Shown: positions 6,326 to 12,667 of the stretch, in pieces
Layout: each line of letters opens with the position of its first letter
How positions within the stretch are numbered: the first letter of the stretch is position 1
Assembly: GCA_023453725.1 (NCBI GenBank)
Contig: JAEXTB010000059.1
Location: 1-21,908, forward strand
Reading direction: 5' to 3'
From: Bacillota bacterium
GTDB taxonomy: Bacteria; Bacillota; Clostridia; Christensenellales; CAG-138
DNA: 21,908 nucleotides
Notes under the pieces: model-generated
The model's input: only the letters and a program-made list of their open reading frames with translations
What the model was told of the DNA's origin: nothing
Databases searched by the model: none
Position numbers and translations under genes: made by a program

Positions 6326-6871
6326 TTATTCACCGATGACGGATTGCTGGATTTTATCCTCATTCAGGCGGTCCAAATATTGCCGCAGCGTCAGCTCCAG
6401 TTTGAGACAACCGGGCTGTTCCTGTACAGGCTCAAATCCAAGCGCCTTGAATGCGCGGACCGAGCGCGTGTTTTGAGGGTGGATGTTGGATACAACGCGT
6501 TCCATGCGCCATGTAAAAAACGCGTGCTCCAGTGCAAGCGCCGCGGCTGCGGTGCCAATGCCGCGTCCCCATTGCCGCTTTTCCCCGATGACGATGACCA
6601 GTTCGGCGGTGCTGCCGCGTTTTTCAAGCCGCAGAAAGCCAACGGGCGGGCTATTCAAATGGTTGATCATAAATAACGCGCCATTTTGGTGAAATAGGTG
6701 TGTAAGCGTTGGCAGCGGGCAGCGCTCCAGTGCTTGTTCTACAGCTTGTGCCGTGTGGCGGTCTTCATGGAGGTATTTTGTCACATCGCGGTCATTGAGC
6801 CACCGCACAATGGCGCTGGCGTCGCTGCGTTCGATATTTGGGCGCAAAAAAATATGAGAAGCTTTCATCAT
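6326..6871 (-). CDS. GNAT-family N-acetyltransferase (RimJ/RimL-like)
   Basis: The 181-residue product has a Gcn5-related acetyltransferase fold, predicted to move an acetyl group from acetyl-CoA to an amine. The acetyl-CoA pyrophosphate loop is visible as RQWGRGIGTAA (99-109). The later NTRSVRAFKALGF stretch (134-146) is the usual motif B in the RimJ/RimL-like subgroup. An N-terminal FLRP entry strand and a WLNDRDVTKYLH segment also fit that subgroup. The substrate cannot be told from sequence. I start at the first of two tandem ATGs (6871) because AAAGGGA is about 6 bp upstream. A longer frame to 6892 lacks a ribosome site. The gene converges with comB and shares its terminator. Confidence 0.85.
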   Translation of the reverse strand: MMKASHIFLRPNIERSDASAIVRWLNDRDVTKYLHEDRHTAQAVEQALERCPLPTLTHLFHQNGALFMINHLNSPPVGFLRLEKRGSTAELVIVIGEKRQWGRGIGTAAAALALEHAFFTWRMERVVSNIHPQNTRSVRAFKALGFEPVQEQPGCLKLELTLRQYLDRLNEDKIQQSVIGE

Positions 6872-7007
6872 ATCGTTCCCTTTCAAATACAATAAAAGCC
6901 TTTCATAGTGTGTGCCGGCAAAATCTATGACGGTTCTTTTTATTCAGTTACCTGCCATTCTATCAGCATCTGGAATTTGTGCAACCTGTTAAAACCGCCG
7001 TTGCGCC

Positions 7008-7033
7008 AAAAAGCCGCGCGGATGCGCGGCTTT
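7008..7033 (-). terminator. Intrinsic terminator after the phosphodiesterase gene
   Basis: A 10-bp stem (7010-7019/7024-7033, loop ggat) rich in GC is followed on the minus strand by TTTTT (complement of 7008-7012). It lies 28 bp after the stop codon of the gene at 7062-7544. Confidence 0.85.
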
Positions 7034-7061
7034 CCTGCTGTTTCCTCTAAAAAAGTCCCCT

Positions 7062-7544
7062 TTACGCCCGGGCCGCTAAAATGCGGCAATCATAGCCTGT
7101 GGGCGTGAAGGTGATGCGGCCATATGTTGGTGCCGCGTGGCCGCGCCCGTAAAAATTGCACGAACCGGGGTTAAACAGGGCAAAGCCATGTTCTTCTTCA
7201 AACAGCGGAACATGAGTATGCCCGAAGAGCACCAAATCCGCCTGTAAGGAGCGCCCTTTGAGGTAAATGGTGTTGAGGCCGTTTTTTACGTGAAACAAAT
7301 GCCCGTGCGTCATAAATACGCGGCGGCCTTCAATTTTTAAGACCTGCTCCGTTTCGCCCGAGCCGATAAAATCTGTATTGCCCATGACAAAATGCATGGG
7401 AATGTAAGGGTAACGATCCCGCAGCGTCAGTGCGTCCCCATAGTGATCCCCAAGATGAACCACCATTTGCGGCTGCTCTTGGAGGGTGATGGCGGCCATG
7501 GTTTCAATATCGGTATGTGTATCTGAAAATACGAGCAACTTCAT
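7062..7544 (-). CDS. YfcE/MJ0936-family metallophosphodiesterase
   Basis: The 160-residue product is a complete small calcineurin-like phosphoesterase. All metal-ligand motifs are present in order: SDTH (D8, H10), LGDH (D33), GNTD (N56), THGH (H80) and GHTH (H109, H111). The fold binds two divalent metals. Relatives hydrolyse phosphodiester bonds in small molecules, but the physiological substrate is unknown. I start at ATG 7544, where GAGGT lies 7 bp upstream. A GTG at 7553 overlaps that ribosome site and is less likely. A minus-strand promoter at 7677-7705 would give a leader of about 125 nt with two hairpins. The gene probably forms a single-gene unit with the terminator at 7008-7033. Confidence 0.92.
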   Translation of the reverse strand: MKLLVFSDTHTDIETMAAITLQEQPQMVVHLGDHYGDALTLRDRYPYIPMHFVMGNTDFIGSGETEQVLKIEGRRVFMTHGHLFHVKNGLNTIYLKGRSLQADLVLFGHTHVPLFEEEHGFALFNPGSCNFYGRGHAAPTYGRITFTPTGYDCRILAARA

Positions 7545-7621
7545 TTGAGGCACCTCATGTTCTACTCAGTAACCACAGGGAGAATATGCTCCCATATATC
7601 GTCATTTTCCGGGAAATAATT

Positions 7622-7652
7622 GAGTCTTCTCACGCGGATGAAGACTCTTTTT
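7622..7652 (+). terminator. Terminator-like hairpin in the phosphodiesterase leader
   Basis: GAGTCTTC (7622-7629) pairs with GAAGACTC (7640-7647) and is followed by TTTTT on the plus strand. No plus-strand gene lies directly upstream. On the minus strand it falls inside the predicted 5' leader, next to a GGGAG/CTCCC hairpin (7578-7582/7589-7593). Its working orientation is unclear. Confidence 0.5.
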
Positions 7653-7676
7653 CCCTATAATCAAGTTGACCCATAC

Positions 7677-7705
7677 ATTCTAGTGCATTGGCGTACACAA
7701 ATCAA
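7677..7705 (-). promoter_or_regulatory. Putative promoter of the phosphodiesterase gene
   Basis: On the minus strand, TTGATT (7700-7705) and TAGAAT (7677-7682) are spaced by 17 bp. Each has five of six consensus bases or close to it. The site lies about 130 bp upstream of the ATG. Confidence 0.5.
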
Positions 7706-7770
7706 ATTTATATTGTAGCAGGATTGGAGAGGATTGGTGAATTCTTTATCAAAATATATGACACCGGATA

Positions 7771-7779
7771 TGGTATAAT
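7771..7779 (+). promoter_or_regulatory. Putative extended -10 promoter of grpB-like gene
   Basis: TGG followed by TATAAT (7774-7779) forms a perfect extended -10, with no good -35. The gene start is 33 bp downstream. It has the same layout as the comB-like promoter at 5515-5523. Confidence 0.55.
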
Positions 7780-7811
7780 CATGTCTCTGACCAAATGGAG
7801 GGAAAGATAAT

Positions 7812-8345
7812 ATGATTGTGGAAGTGGTGCCATACCGTCCAGAATGGGAAGCGATGTTCCGCGAAGAAGCGGGGCGCATCAAAGACATATTGGGGGATGA
7901 ACTTTTGCGCGTGTTCCATATCGGCAGCACGTCCGTACCCTTGATACAGGCAAAGCCCGTCATCGATCTGATGCCGGTGGTAAAGGATATTCAAAGGCTT
8001 GATGCGTATCGATCTGAATTCGAAGGGCTTGGGTATGAAGCCATGGGAGAGTACGGCATACCCGGCAGGAGGTTTTACAGAAAAGGCGGCGAGCGGCGCA
8101 CGCACCATATCCATGCGTTCCAATACGACAATACAGCCGCAATACTCCGCCATGCTGCGTTTTGCGCATATCTGAGGGAATTCCCAGCCGTACGGGACGA
8201 ATATGGAAAATTAAAAGCGGAGCTTGCAAAGCAATTCCCGGCGGATATCGGGGCGTATTGCGATGGAAAGGACGCCTTTGTCAAACACGCGGAACGCGAA
8301 GCGCTGATGTGGTACTGGAGCGAGGGAGGAAGACTCCCGCAATGA
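7812..8345 (+). CDS. GrpB family protein (UPF0157, nucleotidyltransferase-like)
   Basis: The 177-residue product matches the GrpB/UPF0157 family throughout its length. The opening block reads VVPYRPEWEAMFREEA. The HIGSTSVP motif (36-43) followed by KPVIDLMPVV (48-57) is the signature that relates the family to nucleotidyltransferases. Further conserved pieces are FYRK and THHIHAFQY. The usual glycine after the VP of the signature is leucine here. No biochemical function is established for the family. ATG 7812 has a GGAGGG ribosome site 9 bp upstream. The gene converges with the small XRE regulator gene with only a few bases between them and no visible terminator. Confidence 0.88.
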   Translation: MIVEVVPYRPEWEAMFREEAGRIKDILGDELLRVFHIGSTSVPLIQAKPVIDLMPVVKDIQRLDAYRSEFEGLGYEAMGEYGIPGRRFYRKGGERRTHHIHAFQYDNTAAILRHAAFCAYLREFPAVRDEYGKLKAELAKQFPADIGAYCDGKDAFVKHAEREALMWYWSEGGRLPQ

Positions 8346-8352
8346 CAAACGT

Positions 8353-8583
8353 CTATTGAAACAGCTCTTCAAAGGCTGCGTCTAGTACATACTTGATGGC
8401 GGTAAGTTCTTCTACCGAAATATGGCGGATACCCGCTTCAATTTTTGCCAATGTCCCGCGGGAGAGATCGCACCCGCGCACCTGTAACTGCGCGCAAAGC
8501 TGCTCCTGCGTCATGTTTTTTGCCGTTCTCAGTCTGTGGATGTTTGCCCCCAGGCGTTTATCTGATTTGATATGTTGATGCAT
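8353..8583 (-). CDS. Small XRE-family HTH regulator
   Basis: This 76-residue protein is essentially one helix-turn-helix domain of the Cro/C1 type. The pattern is LGANIHRLRTAKNMTQEQLC (helices 1-2), then GCDLSRGTLAKIEAG (recognition helix region) and a closing helix VEELTAIKYVLD. There is no partner or sensor domain. It probably binds DNA as a dimer. The ATG at 8583 is chosen because GGAG is 6 bp upstream. Longer frames up to 8637 lack ribosome sites. The gene is divergent from a 55-residue protein gene with about 115 bp between them, so it may control that shared region, though I see no clear operator. Confidence 0.85.
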   Translation of the reverse strand: MHQHIKSDKRLGANIHRLRTAKNMTQEQLCAQLQVRGCDLSRGTLAKIEAGIRHISVEELTAIKYVLDAAFEELFQ

Positions 8584-8636
8584 GCGGTTCTCCATGACTG
8601 TGTTTATTAAAGGCTTATAATTTTTAGCGCAATGCA

Positions 8637-8665
8637 TTGATTATAGAAAACAACCATGCTATAAT
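8637..8665 (+). promoter_or_regulatory. Near-consensus promoter of the small-protein gene
   Basis: TTGATT (8637-8642), a 17-bp spacer and TATAAT (8660-8665) make one of the best sigma-A-like matches in the window. It drives toward the 55-residue gene at 8698. Confidence 0.65.
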
Positions 8666-8697
8666 TGCTCCGATAATGGAGCGTGGAGGCAATATTT

Positions 8698-8865
8698 ATG
8701 CCGGATTATCAGAGGATGTATTTAACGCTTCTCAACACCGTATCCACAACCATCGATCATCTGAAAAACGCACAGTGCAACGTGGAAAACGCGTATATCG
8801 ACGCGGAGCCATCGCTGCATATTGTTTCCGACTATCTCGAGGAACAAACAAAAGTCGCCGAATAA
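8698..8865 (+). CDS. Hypothetical 55-residue protein
   Basis: This is a short, acidic, probably helical soluble protein starting MPDYQRMYLTLLNTVSTTID. It has no signal peptide or membrane segment. The start MPxYxxMYxxL resembles small uncharacterised proteins common in Clostridia, but I cannot name a function. Coding is supported by a strong upstream promoter (8637-8665), the GGAGGC ribosome site 7 bp before ATG 8698, and a terminator-like hairpin with a T-run after the stop (8898-8920). A GTG at 8683 in the same frame sits before the ribosome site and is unlikely. It is divergent from the XRE regulator gene and precedes the proS T-box unit. Confidence 0.7.
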   Translation: MPDYQRMYLTLLNTVSTTIDHLKNAQCNVENAYIDAEPSLHIVSDYLEEQTKVAE

Positions 8866-8897
8866 TTGGCGGCTTACTGATATGAATGGCTTCTAAG

Positions 8898-8920
8898 GAG
8901 CGGGTATCCGCGTCTTTTTT
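8898..8920 (+). terminator. Weak intrinsic terminator after the 55-residue gene
   Basis: A short GCGG/CCGC stem (8900-8903/8908-8911, loop gtat) is followed, after three bases, by six T. The stem is short, so this is a moderate call. Confidence 0.45.
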
Positions 8921-8973
8921 GTAAATATCGGTCAATTTGGGTAGCCTAAAAAAGGGGCTCTAGCATCTGTCAA

Positions 8974-9002
8974 TTGACTTTCTGCGCCCTATTTGCTATC
9001 CT
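8974..9002 (+). promoter_or_regulatory. Putative promoter of T-box-proS
   Basis: TTGACT (8974-8979) and TATCCT (8997-9002) are spaced by 17 bp, with transcription expected to begin near 9009, just before the T-box stem I. Confidence 0.6.
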
Positions 9003-9019
9003 ACTTACGAATTGCATAC

Positions 9020-9279
9020 AAGAAAAGCGATGAAAAGAACCAGTACGCATACCTGCCCTTTTTAGAGAGAAGATGGTTGGTGAAAATCTTTGAGGGAGTA
9101 TGCGGAACCCGTCTTGGAGCTGCGGGCCAGAACGAAGCATTCCAGTAAGGCCTGCCGGAATCCCACCGTCACAGGGGAAGCGTATCTTATGTACGCGTAA
9201 AAGAGCAGAGGGGAAACCTTCTGAAGTTAGGTGGTACCGCGGACTAAAGTTCGCCCTAAGCAGATGCTTGGGGCTTTTT
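9020..9279 (+). promoter_or_regulatory. T-box riboswitch leader, proline specifier (CCC)
   Basis: This tRNA-sensing leader precedes proS. Stem I begins near GCGATGAAAAGAACCAGTA, and its CGCATAC arm pairs with GTATGCG further down. The AGTA on one side and GAA on the other form the loop E motif of the specifier loop, and the triplet after GAA is CCC (9108-9110), a proline codon. The T-box sequence AGGTGGTACCGCG is at 9229-9241. Its TGGT bulge fits a tRNA ending in ACCA. A terminator stem (9253-9261/9266-9274, one G-T pair) and TTTTT (9275-9279) complete the switch. Uncharged tRNA-Pro should favour the antiterminator and raise proS expression. Confidence 0.93.
9253..9279 (+). terminator. T-box-controlled terminator before proS
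   Basis: GCCCTAAGC (9253-9261) pairs with GCTTGGGGC (9266-9274) around loop AGAT, with one G-T pair, and TTTTT follows. This is the terminator arm of the proline T-box. Confidence 0.85.
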
Positions 9280-9312
9280 ATTTTGTCTATGGATGTTGAA
9301 GGAGGAACGGCT

Positions 9313-11034
9313 ATGAAACTTGATAAGCTGGTAGGGGAACGGTTTAAGGAGCGTCCGTCGGATTGCGTAATAGACAGCCACGCGCTGATGATCCGCGGCG
9401 GCTATATGAAGTATGTCGCAAACGGCATATACTCGCTTTATACGCCGTTAAAGCGCATTACGCGAAAGATTGAGCAGATCATCCGGGAGGAAATGGACGC
9501 AATCGACGGGCAGGAAGTTCTGTTTCCAGTGGTGCTGCCCGGCAGCTTGTGGGAGGAATCCGGCAGGTTCACAAGTGTCGGCAGTGAGCTCATGCGTCTG
9601 AAGGACAGAAACGGCAGCCCCATGGTACTGGGCATGACGCATGAGGAAGCTTCCGTGCAGCTGGTGCGCGAATACGGCCAGAGCTATAGCAAGTACCCCT
9701 TTATGATCTACCAGATTCAGACCAAGTTCCGCGATGAAGCCCGCCCGCGCGGCGGACTCATCCGCGTGCGCGAGTTTACCATGAAGGACGCGTACTCCTT
9801 CCACACCTCGCAGGAGGATCTGGAGCAGTACTATGAAGAATGCCTGCACGCGTATGAACGCATATTCGCCCGGGCTGGCATCCCGGAAGTCATTTCTGTA
9901 CTCTCCGACTCCGGCATGATGGGCGGAAGCGTCTCCCATGAGTTCATGCTGCTGACTCCCGTTGGCGAGGATACTATCGTAATTTGCAACGAGTGCGATT
10001 ACCGCGCCAATATGGAAACAGCGGAGAGCATCATAAAGAACGAAATGCCGGGGACGCTTGAGGAAGCGAAGCTCGTCCACACGCCGCACCAGCAGACGAT
10101 AGAGGATGTATGCAATTTCCTCAACCTGCCCACGGACCATTCCATCAAGGCCGTTGTCTACCAGCGCAACGTGGATGACAGCTACGTGCTGCTCTTTATC
10201 CGCGGGGATCTTGAAGTGAACGAAACGAAGCTCTCTAACGTAGTGGGGGATATTCATCCCGCCGTGATTACGCCGGAAAGTGGCCTACATGCTGGCTATA
10301 TCGGGCCTTACAACCTGAAAACAAACGCGACGGTGCTATTCGATAAATCTCTTGCAGGCGCGGGCAACCTCTGCTGCGGCGCAAACAAGGAGGAATACCA
10401 TTACACCGGCATACAGTTGGAGCGCGACTGCGGGAAGATTACGTATCAGGATTTTGCCAAGGCGAAAGAGGGCGGTATTTGCCCCGCGTGCGGTAAGCAC
10501 AGTATCTCCGTTTCCCGCGGTATTGAGGTGGGCAACATATTCCAGCTCGGCACCAAATATTCAAAAGCCATGAACATGCAGTATCTTGATAAGGACGGCA
10601 CGCTGAAAAATCCCATTATGGGCTGCTACGGCATCGGCGTGGGGCGGCTTGCGGCCTCTGTGTGCGAGGTGCACCATGACGATTACGGCCCCATCTGGCC
10701 GATTTCTATCGCACCCTGGCAGGTGCACCTGTGCTGTGTGCGTGCGGATGATGTGGAAGCGCACGTGCTTTCAGACGCGCTTTATGGAACCTTGCAGCGC
10801 AAGGGCATCGAGGTGGTGTATGACGACCGCGCGGTGAGCGCAGGCGTGATGTTCTCCGATGCGGACTTACTCGGCGTTCCCGTACGCGTGGTGGTCAGCC
10901 CCCGCAACTTGAAGGAAGGTTGCATTGAACTTTCCACCCGGGATAAAAAGGTTAGCCGCAAAGTGCCCATTGAGGAGGCGACAGACGCGATCATTGGGTT
11001 GGTACGCGAGCTGATGGAGGACGTGGGGGAGTAA
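9313..11034 (+). CDS. proS: Proline--tRNA ligase (bacterial type)
   Basis: This class II aminoacyl-tRNA synthetase charges tRNA-Pro. Its 573 residues fit the bacterial type with an inserted editing domain. Motif 2 is seen as TKFRDEARPRGGLIRVREF (137-155) and motif 3 as GCYGIGVGRLA (437-447). The insertion that clears Ala-tRNA-Pro spans about 224-400, bounded by CNEC (225-228) and CPAC (390-393), which may bind zinc. The anticodon-binding domain covers about 465-565. I start at ATG 9313 with AGGAGG about 6 bp upstream. The same frame stays open back to 9100, but that part lies inside the T-box leader. Expression is most likely controlled by the T-box with a proline codon. Confidence 0.97.
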   Translation: MKLDKLVGERFKERPSDCVIDSHALMIRGGYMKYVANGIYSLYTPLKRITRKIEQIIREEMDAIDGQEVLFPVVLPGSLWEESGRFTSVGSELMRLKDRNGSPMVLGMTHEEASVQLVREYGQSYSKYPFMIYQIQTKFRDEARPRGGLIRVREFTMKDAYSFHTSQEDLEQYYEECLHAYERIFARAGIPEVISVLSDSGMMGGSVSHEFMLLTPVGEDTIVICNECDYRANMETAESIIKNEMPGTLEEAKLVHTPHQQTIEDVCNFLNLPTDHSIKAVVYQRNVDDSYVLLFIRGDLEVNETKLSNVVGDIHPAVITPESGLHAGYIGPYNLKTNATVLFDKSLAGAGNLCCGANKEEYHYTGIQLERDCGKITYQDFAKAKEGGICPACGKHSISVSRGIEVGNIFQLGTKYSKAMNMQYLDKDGTLKNPIMGCYGIGVGRLAASVCEVHHDDYGPIWPISIAPWQVHLCCVRADDVEAHVLSDALYGTLQRKGIEVVYDDRAVSAGVMFSDADLLGVPVRVVVSPRNLKEGCIELSTRDKKVSRKVPIEEATDAIIGLVRELMEDVGE

Positions 11035-11098
11035 GGGATAAGATAACCGCTTGCATTTTTGCATCCTCAAGTGCTAAAATATAAAAAACACTGGTGCG

Positions 11099-11146
11099 TA
11101 TAATGGTTCAGCACGAGACTTTTCGAAGTCCCGTGCTTTCTTTTTC
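11099..11146 (+). terminator. Long hairpin with T-tract between proS and the DUF2798-like gene
   Basis: A 12-position stem with one A-C mismatch (11110-11121/11126-11137, loop ttcg) is followed by TTCTTTTTC. It probably ends proS. A TATAAT (11099-11104) lies immediately upstream of the stem, so a start there would place the hairpin at the very 5' end of the next message. Confidence 0.7.
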
Positions 11147-11171
11147 GCCCAAAATGAATATGGAGGATAAA

Positions 11172-11684
11172 ATGGAGTTTTACACGAAGCTGCCGCGCAA
11201 CAAGAAAGAGTTCATACTATTCATGGCTGTGATTTCGATCATATCGGTAAATGTGATTGCGCCGCTGATAACCTGCTTTGAATTTGGGTTTCATCTGCAT
11301 GTCTGGGCAGACGTATTGGAAGTACTCCCGTTTATCTGGCTGAGCGTGATCGTGCTGGTGCTTATAACGCACCACCCCGCAGAGTGGATGACAAACAAAA
11401 TCCTGCAAAAGGGCGATAGCTTCAACGCGCATATTATCGTCAACATTCTTTGCAATGTGTTTTTGATGTCCATATTCCTGACGGTGATCGGCACCTGGAT
11501 TGGGGGAAGAAAACTGACGATGGAGCCAATTCTAATGTTTTTTTATAAATGGCCGCGCAACTTTGCGATTTCCTTTGCGGTGGAGCTACTGCTGGCACAG
11601 CCTATCGCAAGGTTTGTGATGGTGAAGGTGCATCAGAAGATAGATGCTAATAAGCCGGTGGGGGAGGCGTGCAAAGAGTCTTAG
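11172..11684 (+). CDS. DUF2798-like four-helix membrane protein
   Basis: The 170-residue product has four predicted membrane spans, at about 14-35, 48-66, 86-110 and 128-150. The two halves look like repeats of one two-helix unit. Each pairs a helix ending in a conserved polar residue with one carrying P, A and R near its end; LLLAQPIARFVM in the second half is typical of DUF2798. The N-terminal LPRNKKEFILF is also common in this group. Function is unknown. ATG 11172 has GGAGG 5 bp upstream. Earlier in-frame ATGs lie before this ribosome site. The stop overlaps by three bases the stop of the convergent gene at 11681-12628. Confidence 0.72.
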   Translation: MEFYTKLPRNKKEFILFMAVISIISVNVIAPLITCFEFGFHLHVWADVLEVLPFIWLSVIVLVLITHHPAEWMTNKILQKGDSFNAHIIVNILCNVFLMSIFLTVIGTWIGGRKLTMEPILMFFYKWPRNFAISFAVELLLAQPIARFVMVKVHQKIDANKPVGEACKES

Positions 11685-12628
11685 CCAGCTTGCTTTTTTG
11701 TCCGTTTTGCGGTTGCTTTCTCTTTTGCCTTATCGATTAAAGACGCTCCCACGCAGACCATTCCGGTAGGGAGGGCTGCGGCGAGCGCTGTTACCAGCGG
11801 CGGCGCAACGAGCAGCCGTAAAAATGTCACATTGCCAGGGTCCAGCACAGCGCTGGCGATGATGTTGATGACGCTTGCGATAATAACAGTTGTCAGGTAA
11901 AGCCCGCCCATATCTCTTATTTTGAAGACGACAGCGCCAAAGAACAGACCCAGTATGATTGCAAAGAGGAAAATTGCCAGATACAGAAGGTCGTCCGGGT
12001 CATCTGTGACGGATTGGTATATTGCATACCAGATCAGGCCGAATAAAAACAAGAGAACAACGAACCCGATTACCCCCAAAATTGCACCAAATATGCCGGG
12101 GTCAATGCTTGAGCCGCCGGAGACCGAACGGCTGTCCGAATATGCGCCAGTGCCAGTGGATATGTGGCTGCCCGTTCCGGTGTATGAGCCGCCGGAACTA
12201 TCCCCTCCGGTGTATGAGCCACCGGTGCTTCCTGCGTATCCATCGGAGGCTGCTGGCTCATCCTGAGCGTATGAGGGCAGTTCCTCGGGCATCAGGAGAA
12301 GCAGCGCCGCCGCTTCTGCACCATCGCCGGAATAGCTTCCCACGGACTGGCCAAACAGGCCGCTTTTGATATAGATGGTATCTGAATCGTAGGTTCCGAC
12401 CAACTCCGAGGAAAAGCCTGTCCCGGTATAGCAGGGCACCGTGTATACGCTGCCGTTTTCATAAGTGCCCACCAGATCCCCGCCGAAACCGTAGCCCCTG
12501 TACACCGACCCGTTGCTGTAGGAGCCGATCGTTTCGCGGTATATTCCGCTGCCCTTATAAATCTGCCCGTTTTCGCAGCTTCCAAGAAAGGTTCTGGTAT
12601 AACCAAAGCCGCTGTAAAACTCGCCCAT
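11681..12628 (-). CDS. Membrane protein with five N-terminal beta-repeats (5-fold beta-flower-like)
   Basis: The protein has 315 residues in three parts. Residues 1-103 hold five repeats of about 19-24 residues with the pattern xIYxGxGxxxxxxGxYxNG (units near 1-21, 22-40, 41-59, 60-83, 84-103); the fourth has a small insertion. This resembles the uncharacterised 5-fold beta-flower repeat family. A low-complexity Gly/Ser/Thr/Tyr linker follows (about 129-174, with GGSYTG twice). Then come four predicted membrane helices (about 178-202, 214-236, 242-262, 272-298) and a basic tail. No signal peptide is seen. ATG 12628 has GGGGGA 7 bp upstream; a TTG at 12643 is an alternative. It lies 39 bp after the lipoprotein gene, so the two are likely cotranscribed. 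Function is unknown. Confidence 0.75.
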   Translation of the reverse strand: MGEFYSGFGYTRTFLGSCENGQIYKGSGIYRETIGSYSNGSVYRGYGFGGDLVGTYENGSVYTVPCYTGTGFSSELVGTYDSDTIYIKSGLFGQSVGSYSGDGAEAAALLLLMPEELPSYAQDEPAASDGYAGSTGGSYTGGDSSGGSYTGTGSHISTGTGAYSDSRSVSGGSSIDPGIFGAILGVIGFVVLLFLFGLIWYAIYQSVTDDPDDLLYLAIFLFAIILGLFFGAVVFKIRDMGGLYLTTVIIASVINIIASAVLDPGNVTFLRLLVAPPLVTALAAALPTGMVCVGASLIDKAKEKATAKRTKKQAG

Positions 12629-12667
12629 GCTGGTTTCCCCCAAGACTTAGAAATCGGCTTCCCTGTG

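Noticed and set aside
9100..9312. Upstream extension of the proS frame
   Set aside because: The extension lies within the T-box leader. ATG 9313 follows an excellent ribosome site and matches the family N-terminus.
12070..12261. Repetitive GCC/GGT-rich DNA as a possible tandem repeat or CRISPR-like array
   Set aside because: The periodicity reflects the Gly/Ser/Tyr linker codons of the beta-repeat membrane protein. There are no regular repeat-spacer units.
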